This document shows positions 17,585 to 25,277 of a DNA stretch of 64,000 bases, in pieces (position 1 is the stretch's first letter; each line of letters begins with the position of its first letter). Made by a program: the position numbers and the translations under genes. The DNA is from an uncultured Bacteroidales bacterium (GTDB taxonomy: Bacteria > Bacteroidota > Bacteroidia > Bacteroidales > Bacteroidaceae): contig CADBWR010000008.1 of NCBI GenBank assembly GCA_902798425.1, forward strand, positions 182,238-246,237, written 5' to 3'. The notes beneath the pieces were generated by a model. The model worked only from the letters and a program-made list of their open reading frames with translations, was not told the origin of the DNA and searched no databases.

Positions 17585-17615
17585 CCCCTCCCTTCAGGGA
17601 GGGGCTAGGGGTAGG
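17585..17615. repeat. GGGAGGGG hairpin element, copy 2 (variant)
   Basis: Stem CCCCTCCC/GGGAGGGG with loop TTCA, then CTAGGGGTAGG. It lies between coaBC and the exonuclease gene, close to the exonuclease stop. Confidence 0.88.
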
Positions 17616-17618
17616 CTC

Positions 17619-18446
17619 TTACCTCTGCGCCTCTCTCAGCCTGATTCTTGTCAGCACCTGCTTGGTGTTATAGGTGAAGTCGCCGCCCAGTATCCAACTG
17701 TAGTAGCCCGGGTCCATGCGTAGCACATCAGCTACGGGCAGCCCCTTGTGCTTACCGAAGTTAAACACCTCCGTGCGCTTGCCATTTACCTCTGCCCACA
17801 CGATGCGCCCTGCGAAGTCTACGTTGTCGTTGACCTTCGAGAAGTCGGCCAGCGCCTGCATGTCGTTGGGCAGTGTGCGCTCTGTAGGGTCTTCCCCAAT
17901 GGCACGCTGGTGCTCCTCTGTATAGTAGTCCAACTCGCCCATCAGCACACGGTAGGTGGCCTCCGTGTCCTGGTCGGCACGGTGCGCCTCGAAGTCGTCC
18001 TCCATGTGACGACCGCAGTAGAACTTGTAGGCGGCAGCCAGGTTGCGCTTCTCCAACTTCTTGAAGATGGTGCAGGCGTCGATGAGTCTGCACTTCGAGA
18101 AGTCGAAGTCGATGCCGGCACGTAGGAATTCCTCTGCCAATAGGGGTACGTCAAAATGGTTGCTGTTATAGCCCGCAATATCGGAACCCGCAAACACCTC
18201 GCAAATCTTGCTGGCCAGCTGTTTGAAGGTGGGCTTGTCTTTCACGTCCTCGTTAGAGATACCCGTCAGTGCGACGACCTCGTCGGGTATAGGCTTCTCC
18301 GGATTGATGAGTTCGTCGCCCCTCACTTCTCTGCCATCGGGGTACACCTTAATATATGATAGCTGGATGACGCGGTCCTTCACCAAGTCAAGGCCCGTCG
18401 TCTCCAGGTCAAAAATCACCAGTGGTTTCTGTAAATTCAGTTTCAT
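17619..18446 (-). CDS. DnaQ-like 3'-5' exonuclease
   Basis: About 275 residues from ATG 18446 (MKLNLQKPLVIFDLETTGL); seven further codons upstream (to 18467) are repeat DNA. The DEDDh exonuclease motifs are present: Exo I FDLETTGLD (Asp 13, Glu 15), Exo II GYNSNHFDVPLL, and Exo III HRADQDTEAT with His and Asp. A C-terminal region (about 215-270) with VWAEVNGKRTEVFNFGKHKGLPV and DPGYYSWIL resembles the extension seen in Bacteroidota epsilon-like exonucleases. It may be a proofreading or processing nuclease; it sits next to dnaN, which supports a replication role. Confidence 0.9.
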   Translation of the reverse strand: MKLNLQKPLVIFDLETTGLDLVKDRVIQLSYIKVYPDGREVRGDELINPEKPIPDEVVALTGISNEDVKDKPTFKQLASKICEVFAGSDIAGYNSNHFDVPLLAEEFLRAGIDFDFSKCRLIDACTIFKKLEKRNLAAAYKFYCGRHMEDDFEAHRADQDTEATYRVLMGELDYYTEEHQRAIGEDPTERTLPNDMQALADFSKVNDNVDFAGRIVWAEVNGKRTEVFNFGKHKGLPVADVLRMDPGYYSWILGGDFTYNTKQVLTRIRLREAQR

Positions 18447-18490
18447 CCTCTTTCTTACATCATACATCTTACATCATACATCTTACATCT
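18447..18490. repeat. TTACATC/ATACATC tandem array upstream of the exonuclease gene
   Basis: About five units of CATCATACATCTTA type run in tandem. The motif is shared with the 15233-15305 array. Confidence 0.8.
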
Positions 18491-18502
18491 CAACGATTAA
18501 AG

Positions 18503-18535
18503 CTCCCCTCCCAGCCGGGAGGGGCTGGGGGTGGG
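18503..18535. repeat. GGGAGGGG hairpin element, copy 3
   Basis: The same 33-nt sequence as 15313-15345. It ends 3 nt before the dnaN stop codon. Confidence 0.9.
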
Positions 18536-18538
18536 TCC

Positions 18539-19663
18539 TTAATCGTTGATCAGCATCGGCATCATCAGCATCAGCACATCCTGGTTCTCAGGCTGCTCAG
18601 AGGGCAGCACCAGTCCGGCACGGCTGGGGTCAGCCAACTGCAGGATGACATCCTGACAGTCGAAGTTGCTCAGAATCTCGATGAATGACGAACCCTTGAA
18701 ACCGATGCTCATCGGGGTACCATTATAGGAGCACGACATGCGCTCGGTAGCGGTCTTTGAGAAGTCGTAGTCCTCGGCATCCAACTGCAGCGTACCGCCT
18801 TCTACATGGAAGCGGATGAGGTTGCTGGAGTCGTTGGCGAAGGGCTGTACACGGCGCAGCGCAGCCAATAGCGTCTGGCGGTCTACCGTCAGTTGGTTGG
18901 GGTTGTTCTGTGGGATGACACTGTTATAGTTAGGATAGCGGCCCTCAATCAGTCGACAGATAATCTCGCCGTCGCCATAGCTAATCTGGGCGTTGCGCTC
19001 GTCGAAGCGGATAACGACATCGCCACCGTCCTTGCCTAACAGGTTCTTCAACAGTGATGCGGGCTTCTTGGGCAGAATGAAGGCGGCAGGCTGTTCGCTC
19101 TGGATGCTCAGCACCTTGTTGCGCACCAGTTTGTGACCGTCACTGGCAACAATCGCCAGACATTCGGGGGTCAGGTCGAAGTAGATACCGTTCATCACGG
19201 GGCGCAACTCATCCTGGGCAGTGGCAAACAGCGAGCGGTTGATGTTCTCAGCCAGCAGGGCGTTGCTGATGACAATCTCGGTGGCTCCTTCGCCGATGCC
19301 CTGGGCCTGCGGATACTCGTCGGCATTCTCTACGGGCAGCGAGAAGAGACCGTTCTGATAGGATATCTTGGCAATGTTGCTGGTCTGGTCTACGTCGAAC
19401 GTGATGGGCTGTTCGGAGAAACCCTTGACGGCCTCCAACAGGTCGTGGTTGCCAATGGCAAAGCGGCCATTGCCGTCTGATTCGTTCAACTCCAGCTGTG
19501 ACTTCATGACGTTCTCGCTGTCGGAAGCGGTCAGATAGAGCATGTTGTCCTGTACGTCGAACAGGAAGTCGGCCAGAATAGGCAAAGAATTCTTACTGTT
19601 GATGACTCTCGAAAGAGCATTGAGTTTGCTGCTAAGCGCAGTGCTGGAAACTGTAAATCTCAT
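18539..19663 (-). CDS. dnaN: DNA polymerase III beta subunit (sliding clamp)
   Basis: 374 residues. The ring clamp tethers the replicative polymerase. The N-terminal MRFTVSSTALSSKLNALSRVI, LPILADFLFDV, the mid-domain LIEGRYPNYNSVIP and the C-terminal LPSEQPENQDVLMLMMPMLI (the clamp's peptide-binding end) are diagnostic. Length is normal. A promoter is readable at 19709-19740. The exonuclease gene follows after a hairpin and microsatellite spacer. Confidence 0.97.
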   Translation of the reverse strand: MRFTVSSTALSSKLNALSRVINSKNSLPILADFLFDVQDNMLYLTASDSENVMKSQLELNESDGNGRFAIGNHDLLEAVKGFSEQPITFDVDQTSNIAKISYQNGLFSLPVENADEYPQAQGIGEGATEIVISNALLAENINRSLFATAQDELRPVMNGIYFDLTPECLAIVASDGHKLVRNKVLSIQSEQPAAFILPKKPASLLKNLLGKDGGDVVIRFDERNAQISYGDGEIICRLIEGRYPNYNSVIPQNNPNQLTVDRQTLLAALRRVQPFANDSSNLIRFHVEGGTLQLDAEDYDFSKTATERMSCSYNGTPMSIGFKGSSFIEILSNFDCQDVILQLADPSRAGLVLPSEQPENQDVLMLMMPMLIND

Positions 19664-19708
19664 GAGTATTTATATTTTAGTTTTGTTCGTATTTGCGTAA
19701 ATTGACCA

Positions 19709-19740
19709 CAAAAATACAAAATAAGTTGGTCAAATGCAAA
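19709..19740 (-). promoter_or_regulatory. Promoter of dnaN
   Basis: On the minus strand the -7 box TATTTTTG (complement of 19709-19716) and -33 box TTTG (19737-19740) are 20 nt apart, the same geometry as the phoH promoter. Confidence 0.7.
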
Positions 19741-19756
19741 AATATTTTGGGAAAAA

Positions 19757-19788
19757 TGCTGTTTTTAAAAATATTTTCCGTAATTTCG
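19757..19788 (+). promoter_or_regulatory. Probable promoter of the DUF3127 gene
   Basis: TAATTTCG at 19781-19788 is one base off the TAnnTTTG box. The -33 region is not clear. It is 42 nt before the ATG. Confidence 0.4.
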
Positions 19789-19830
19789 CAATCTGAAACG
19801 AAAAAACACGTAAAAAAATAATAAATTATT

Positions 19831-20226
19831 ATGGATTTAACAGGTAAAATTATTGCAGTATTGCCAGCAAGTAGTGGCGTCTCTCAGCGCACGGGTAACT
19901 CATGGATGTCTCAGGATTATGTGATAGAGGTTCCTGGACAGTATCCCAAGAAGTGTGTCTTCCGTGTGTTCGGTGAGGACCGCATCAAACAGTTCAATAT
20001 TCAGATGGGCGAGGACCTTACCGTGTCCTTCGACATCGATGCTCATGAGTTCAACGGACGTTGGTTCAATGATGTCCGTGCTTTCAATGTGGTTCGTGGT
20101 GCCGCTCCCGTAGCTGCCGCTCCTGCTCAGGGCGCTCCCTTTGCTCAGCCTGCTGATGCTACTTCTCCCTTCCCTCCTGCTCAGGAACCTGCAGGCGAGG
20201 GTAGTGCTGACGACCTGCCTTTCTAA
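19831..20226 (+). CDS. DUF3127 domain-containing protein
   Basis: 131 residues. An N-terminal compact domain (1-90) matches DUF3127: MDLTGKIIAVLPASSGVS, DYVIEVPGQYPKKCVFRVFGEDRI, and SFDIDAHEFNGRWFNDVRAF. It looks like an OB-type fold, and an SSB-like layout is suggested by the Ala/Pro/Gln-rich tail ending in acidic DDLPF, like SSB proteins whose DDxPF tips bind partner proteins. I infer a single-strand nucleic acid binding role. It stands alone between dnaN and the polysaccharide locus. Confidence 0.85.
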   Translation: MDLTGKIIAVLPASSGVSQRTGNSWMSQDYVIEVPGQYPKKCVFRVFGEDRIKQFNIQMGEDLTVSFDIDAHEFNGRWFNDVRAFNVVRGAAPVAAAPAQGAPFAQPADATSPFPPAQEPAGEGSADDLPF

Positions 20227-20310
20227 GTGCATGCTCGTCGCACGATATGAGCCACATCTTATATTATAAGGTGTAACAGGTTGCTTTTTCAAAGACAATA
20301 ACTTGATAGT

Positions 20311-22794
20311 ATGAAACGATTATTTCTTATATTGTTCCTGTGCGTTTGTTCCGTGATGGTCAACTACGCACAGAGTGCTGGTGGTGGTGCCGCTGGCGGT
20401 AGTTCCCGTGGTGGTGGCGTCAGCGACGGTCAGGCAGTACGTAGTGCCGCCAGTCTGAAACGCTCGGGAAAGTCAGAGGCACAGATTGCTTCGTCCTTGC
20501 TTCAGCAAGGTGCTACTCCCCAACAGTTGCAGCGCCTTCGTGGACAGTATGCCAAGCAGATTAACAAGGCGGGCATGGATGCTGCTGTAGATAACGGACT
20601 GCGTGAGGCGGTCAATCGCCAGCGTGTCAACAAAAAGTCTTCCGACAACCCTACTTCGCAGTTGTCTGACGAAGATGATGAACTGCAGTATGACGAAGAG
20701 GAATTGGTTGACGAGACTGGCGCACGTGGTGGCGATGCAGGAGCTACAGCTAATCAGGTCTTTGGTCGCAACATCTTCAATAACCCACGACTGACCTTTG
20801 CACCCAATATGAATATTGCCACTCCTCAGAACTATGTCCTGGGTCCTGGCGATGTGCTGGTAGTCGACGTCTATGGCGCCTCCAGGGATAATCTCTCTCT
20901 CACGGTAAGTCCCGAGGGCGATGTCTATGTTCCTGAGGTCGGACCTATTCAGGTTAGTGGTCTGCAGATTAGTGCTGCCAAGAACCGCATCCGTTCTAAG
21001 TTGGGCAAGTTCTATCAGAGCTCTGACATCCGTGTTACACTGGGTCAGACACGCTCCATCCAGATCAACGTGCTGGGTGAGGTTCGTGTACCGGGTACCT
21101 ATACGCTGAGCTCCCTGTCTACCGTCTATCATGCACTTTATCTGGCTGGTGGCATCAATGACTTGGGAACACTGCGTAACATTAAGCTCTATCGTCAGGG
21201 TAAACTGGTGACGGTGGTCGATGTCTATCAGTTCATCCTCAGCGGCCGACTGGCTGGTAACGTCCGTCTGGAGGACAATGATGTCATCCAGGTTGGTCCC
21301 TATGAGCGATTGGTCAGCATATCGGGTAAGGTGAAACGCCCCATGTCTTATGAGTTGCGCGATGGCGAGAGCTTAGAGACGCTGCTCCGCTATTCAGGCG
21401 GCTTCGCCAGTGATGCTCACCAGAATACCATTCGCGTATTACGCCAGACGGGCGAGATGCGTAATGTGTTTAATGTCGACGAGTTCGACTTCTCTTCTTT
21501 CAAGTTGTTTGATGGCGATAGTGTGGAAGTAGAGTCTAACTTCGACCTTTATGAGAATATGGTACAGGTGACGGGTGCTGTGTCGCGTCCGGGTATGTAC
21601 CGTCTGGGCGAGAAGGTGTTCAGCGTCAAGAGTCTGATAGAGCGCGCAGAGGGATTGCTCTCTACAGCCATGACTAACCGTGCCGTACTGCGCCGTCTGA
21701 AACCTAACCGCACCCAGGAGGTGCTCTCCGTTAATCTGGAGGGTATCATGGGTGGTACAGAACCAGACATGCCCCTGCAGAACGAGGACATCATCTATAT
21801 CCCCACCATCCCTGAACACCAGTACGAGCGTACGGTAACGATCCTGGGAGAGGTCGTCTTCCCGGGTACTTACGATTATGCGGACAGCATGACCATCGAG
21901 AACTTCATCCTACAGGCGGGCGGCTTAACCTATGCAGCTTCTACCGCCAAGGTCGATGTTTCTCGTACCTATCACAATCCAGGGGCTACGGAAGCTGGCA
22001 TGGAGCTGAAGAAGACTTACTCGTTCACTATTGACGAGAACTTCCAGTTCTCTAACGATAAGAACTTCATCCTTAAACCGTTCGACATCGTACAGGTACG
22101 TCGCAGTCCTACCTATCAGGATCCTATCACGGTATCTGTCGATGGCGAGGTGATGTTCCGCGGCGATTATACCATGGAACGTAAGAATATGCGCCTCACA
22201 GACCTTATCAAGGCGGCGGGTGGTATCGTGGAAGGTGCCGACATCCGTGGTGCCCGACTGATGCGTAAGATGAACGAAGATGAGAAGGCACGTATCCGCT
22301 CAGTCATTCGTATGGCGCGTCAGACCTCCGGTGATGCGGGCGACTCTATCTCGTTGCAGAAACTGGCCCTGCGCACCACGTATCCTGTGGGTATCCACCT
22401 CGACGAGGCGTTGGCTAACCCGGGCAGTACGAAGGATATTGAGTTGGTGGATGGTGACGAACTCGTGGTGCCGCGCTTCAACCACACCGTACGTATCTCT
22501 GGTGATGTCAACACGCCGAATACGGTGGCCTTCGAAGAGGGTAAGAGTTGGAAGTACTATATCGAACAGGGTGGTGGCTTTGGTGACCGTGCCAAGAAGA
22601 AAGGTACGTATATCGTCTACCAGAACGGTACGATGGCTATGGCTAAGAAGGGTAAGATTGAACCCGGTTGCGAGGTCATCGTTCCTACCAAGGCAAAGAA
22701 AGATACTTCAAACCTCACACAGTGGCTTGCCATTGGTACCAGCATGGCGTCTATGGCAACGATGATAGCTTCTATTGCTAATCTTCTTAAATAA
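20311..22794 (+). CDS. SLBB-domain polysaccharide export protein (Wza-like)
   Basis: 827 residues. Signal peptide MKRLFLILFLCVCSVMVNYA; Gly/Ser and acidic low-complexity region to about 140; Poly_export domain (about 170-250, YVLGPGDVLVVDVYGASRDN, GDVYVPEVGPIQVSG). Then about six SLBB repeats recognisable by the pattern hxGxVxxPGxYxL, e.g. VLGEVRVPGTYTL, ISGKVKRPMSYEL, VTGAVSRPGMYRL, ILGEVVFPGTYDY, VDGEVMFRGDYTM and ISGDVNTPNTVAF. A C-terminal hydrophobic segment (WLAIGTSMASMATMIASIANLL) follows. This outer-membrane channel family exports capsule or exopolysaccharide. The chain-length gene starts 17 nt later, so they form one operon. Confidence 0.93.
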   Translation: MKRLFLILFLCVCSVMVNYAQSAGGGAAGGSSRGGGVSDGQAVRSAASLKRSGKSEAQIASSLLQQGATPQQLQRLRGQYAKQINKAGMDAAVDNGLREAVNRQRVNKKSSDNPTSQLSDEDDELQYDEEELVDETGARGGDAGATANQVFGRNIFNNPRLTFAPNMNIATPQNYVLGPGDVLVVDVYGASRDNLSLTVSPEGDVYVPEVGPIQVSGLQISAAKNRIRSKLGKFYQSSDIRVTLGQTRSIQINVLGEVRVPGTYTLSSLSTVYHALYLAGGINDLGTLRNIKLYRQGKLVTVVDVYQFILSGRLAGNVRLEDNDVIQVGPYERLVSISGKVKRPMSYELRDGESLETLLRYSGGFASDAHQNTIRVLRQTGEMRNVFNVDEFDFSSFKLFDGDSVEVESNFDLYENMVQVTGAVSRPGMYRLGEKVFSVKSLIERAEGLLSTAMTNRAVLRRLKPNRTQEVLSVNLEGIMGGTEPDMPLQNEDIIYIPTIPEHQYERTVTILGEVVFPGTYDYADSMTIENFILQAGGLTYAASTAKVDVSRTYHNPGATEAGMELKKTYSFTIDENFQFSNDKNFILKPFDIVQVRRSPTYQDPITVSVDGEVMFRGDYTMERKNMRLTDLIKAAGGIVEGADIRGARLMRKMNEDEKARIRSVIRMARQTSGDAGDSISLQKLALRTTYPVGIHLDEALANPGSTKDIELVDGDELVVPRFNHTVRISGDVNTPNTVAFEEGKSWKYYIEQGGGFGDRAKKKGTYIVYQNGTMAMAKKGKIEPGCEVIVPTKAKKDTSNLTQWLAIGTSMASMATMIASIANLLK

Positions 22795-22811
22795 CTTAAC
22801 GACGGAATAGT

Positions 22812-23897
22812 ATGACAGAAGAACAGAACATCATAGAGGAAGAGTCTTCTATCGATTTCAAGAAGATATTCCAGGATCTGCTGAAGTATAAGAAGTTGTA
22901 TTATAAGGTACTGGGCGTAGCGGCTGTCTTGGCAGTCGTCTACACCCTCAGCCTGCCTAATTATTATAAGGTGACGGTCAAGCTCAGTCCTGAGTTGAAC
23001 AGCCGTCGCAGCAGCAACTCGTTGTCGAGTATGGCGAGCATGTTTGGTGTCAACCTCACTGGTGCTGCCGGCAACTCGACGGAGGCGCTGTTCCCTACGC
23101 TCTATCCGGACCTAATGAACAGTGTGACGTTCCACACCACGCTGTTCGACATCCCCGTGCATCGTGACAAAGAAGACTCGGTGATGACTTACTACGACTA
23201 TCTGGCGAAGGGACAGAAGTCGCCGTGGTGGTCTAAGGCTATTGGTGCTACTACCAAGGCGGTATTCAGTCTTTTCGGCAGTGAGAAAAAGAAAGAGAAG
23301 AAGTCGGTTGACCCTTTCCGTCTGACGAACAAACAGGCGGCCATAGCGAAGTCTATGGAGAGGCGTATCGTTTGTGATGTCGACAAGAAGACAATGGTGA
23401 TTACCATTGATGTGACCGACCAGGATCCGCTCATCTGTGCTACGATGGCAGACTCTGTGCAGCAGCGCCTGCAGGACTTCATCACGGACTATCGCACGAA
23501 GAAGGCTCGCAACGACTTGGAATTCAGTAAGAAGGCCTTCAAAGAGGCTAAGGAACGCTATGAGGTGGCTCGTCGCAAATATGCTAACTTCAGCGATGCC
23601 AACCAGCGCGTATTCCTGGAAACTGTGCGCAGTGAACAGAACAAACTGAACCAGGAGTTGATGATTCAGCAGCAGGTCTATACACAGGCTTCTGCCCAGC
23701 TGCAGCAGGCTGAGTTGGATGTGCAGAAGGAGACTCCTGCCTTCATGGTGCTCGAACCGGCGACGGTCCCTGTCCGCAAGGCGGGTCCTGCACGTGCCAA
23801 GATGTGCATCATCTTCCTCTTCCTGGCATTCTTGGGCACGACGGGCTATGTCCTCTACAAGGAGGATGACTTGAAGCAGCTCTTAGGAATGGCGTAA
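22812..23897 (+). CDS. Wzz-like chain length determinant protein
   Basis: 361 residues. Architecture is of the polysaccharide co-polymerase family: a short cytoplasmic N-terminus, a membrane helix at about 35-55 (VLGVAAVLAVVYTL), a large periplasmic coiled part with the KNDLEF-type helix (ARNDLEFSKKAFKEAKERYEVARRKYANFSDANQ), and a second membrane helix at about 330-348 (MCIIFLFLAFLGTTGYVLY). No tyrosine-kinase domain is fused. Such proteins set polymer length together with Wzy and contact the Wza-like exporter encoded just upstream. Confidence 0.88.
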   Translation: MTEEQNIIEEESSIDFKKIFQDLLKYKKLYYKVLGVAAVLAVVYTLSLPNYYKVTVKLSPELNSRRSSNSLSSMASMFGVNLTGAAGNSTEALFPTLYPDLMNSVTFHTTLFDIPVHRDKEDSVMTYYDYLAKGQKSPWWSKAIGATTKAVFSLFGSEKKKEKKSVDPFRLTNKQAAIAKSMERRIVCDVDKKTMVITIDVTDQDPLICATMADSVQQRLQDFITDYRTKKARNDLEFSKKAFKEAKERYEVARRKYANFSDANQRVFLETVRSEQNKLNQELMIQQQVYTQASAQLQQAELDVQKETPAFMVLEPATVPVRKAGPARAKMCIIFLFLAFLGTTGYVLYKEDDLKQLLGMA

Positions 23898-23926
23898 TAG
23901 GGTGGGAGTCCCATCTGTAAAAATAT

Positions 23927-24562
23927 ATGACTGATAATCAATACACTGTAAACACATCAAAACAAGGTAGCGTCTCGTCTTCAACGGACGGCGCTACCGC
24001 TACTAATCGTATGTGGTTCGTGGCACTGCTAACACACCAGAAGTACACGGACTCGTGCGTCAATTTCCTGGCGAAAAACACGGAAACGGCCTCGTGGAAT
24101 GTCTATGTTCCACGCAAAAAGGTGCTCCACGTCTATCCTAACCGCACCAAACGGAAGGTAGACCGCTTCTTCATACCGCGCATGCTGTTTGTGAGTGGTA
24201 TGGAGGAAAAGGAGGCCTTCGGACATGTTCGCAACAATCCGTATATTGAAATGTTCCTGCCCGAGCGTGCCCTGCCGCGCACTGATGCAGGACGGCTCCA
24301 GCTGGCCCAGGTGCCAGACAGCGATATGGCGCGTCTTCGTCAGGCCATCGAGGCTGTTGCGGCAGAGGATGATATCGAAATCACCAAGGAGAATCTGACT
24401 TCCGACTCGGTCATCGAGGTGTGTGATGGCAACCTCGCCGGACTCTACGGCAACTATGTCAATGAGGCGGACAATCACTTCCTCTGCTTTGCCCTCGGCC
24501 GCCTTGGCAATGTCAAGGTAAAGGTCGATATCAAGCGCTGCATACTGCATAAAGAAAAATAG
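23927..24562 (+). CDS. UpxY-type transcription antiterminator (NusG-like)
   Basis: 211 residues. After a Ser/Thr-rich leader of about 28 residues comes a NusG N-terminal domain: RMWFVALLTHQKYTDSCVNFLA, ASWNVYVPRKKVLHVYPNRTKRKVDRFFIPRMLFV. A C-terminal KOW-like region (VCDGNLAGLYGNYVNEADNHFLCFALGRLGNVKVKVDI) follows. In Bacteroides, UpxY proteins prevent early termination of their own capsule operon. Here the gene is the third of the export block and is followed not by capsule genes but by VirE and the accessory island; the sugar genes resume at 48,011. It may still act on that distant part if the loci have separate leaders. Confidence 0.88.
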   Translation: MTDNQYTVNTSKQGSVSSSTDGATATNRMWFVALLTHQKYTDSCVNFLAKNTETASWNVYVPRKKVLHVYPNRTKRKVDRFFIPRMLFVSGMEEKEAFGHVRNNPYIEMFLPERALPRTDAGRLQLAQVPDSDMARLRQAIEAVAAEDDIEITKENLTSDSVIEVCDGNLAGLYGNYVNEADNHFLCFALGRLGNVKVKVDIKRCILHKEK

Positions 24563-24621
24563 CGTGTAAATTAATTTAGCGTGTATAATAATTCATTATT
24601 TTATCTCAATCATAACCCCCA

Positions 24622-25068
24622 ATGATAGATTTCTCTCAAATACCCGAATGGTGGCCGTTGTGCCCCAACACCCAGTGTTCCTTAGCTACCTCTTGTCTGC
24701 GCCATCAAGCCTTCCTTCAGGCACCGCACGGTGTCGCTACCTGGACTTGTCTGTTGCCCGGTGTATGGAAAAATGAACAGTCGGAGGGTCCTTCTTGTCG
24801 CTTCTACCAAGAGGCAAAAACGGTCCGCATGGCCCGTGGCTTCCAACATATCTGTAGCCAACTGAAGAGGCACGATGCACCCCAGGAGTTCCGTGAAACC
24901 CTGACGGAGTACTTCGGGGGTGTGGGCAACTACTACCGCTATCGCAAGGGCGACAACCTCCTGTCGCCCGACCAGCAGCAAGTCATTCGTGACTTACTAC
25001 ATCGTCTGGGCTACGACGACCTCGACTTCGACGAGTACGTCGACCAATATCAGTTTCAGTCCGTGTAA
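24622..25068 (+). CDS. Cys-rich DUF6078-like protein
   Basis: 148 residues. The N-terminal half is Cys-rich: WWPLCPNTQCSLATSCLRHQAF, then TWTCLLPGVW and CRFYQEAKTV, a spacing compatible with a metal site. The C-terminal half is helical (LTEYFGGVGNYYRYRKGDNLLSPDQQQVIRDLLHRLGYDDL). It resembles DUF6078 proteins I associate with Bacteroidales capsule and VirE loci; the assignment is tentative and the function unknown. It lies between UpxY and the VirE gene. Confidence 0.7.
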   Translation: MIDFSQIPEWWPLCPNTQCSLATSCLRHQAFLQAPHGVATWTCLLPGVWKNEQSEGPSCRFYQEAKTVRMARGFQHICSQLKRHDAPQEFRETLTEYFGGVGNYYRYRKGDNLLSPDQQQVIRDLLHRLGYDDLDFDEYVDQYQFQSV

Positions 25069-25082
25069 AAATATTTCCACCC

Positions 25083-25258
25083 TCCGAAAACATTTTCCAG
25101 GCTTTGGAAATCTTTTTCCAGGCTGTGGAAACATTATTCCAGGCTGTGGCATCTCCTTCCAACAGCGTGCATTTGCCTACATTCATTTTCGTTTGCCTAC
25201 ATAGCGTAACTCGCTGAAAGTCAGTAGTGAATGTAAGATATGTAGGCAATGTAGGCAA
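25083..25258. promoter_or_regulatory. Operator-like repeat arrays upstream of virE
   Basis: Two separate motif sets occupy the spacer. First, a palindromic unit TTCCAGGCTGTGGAA or close variants occurs three times in succession with a fourth half-site (25090-25165). Second, TTGCCTAC occurs at 25173-25180 and 25193-25200, and its complement GTAGGCAA twice in tandem with 9-bp spacing at 25242-25249 and 25251-25258, so the two pairs face each other across about 40 bp that include AGCG/CGCT arms. The layout suggests binding sites for a regulator or an initiation/recombination site. Confidence 0.7.
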
Positions 25259-25277
25259 TTTTAGCAAATTGATAAAA

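Noticed and set aside
24563-24621. UpxZ-like gene after upxY
   Set aside because: No suitable frame; the next gene (24622) is a Cys-rich DUF6078-like protein, unlike UpxZ.
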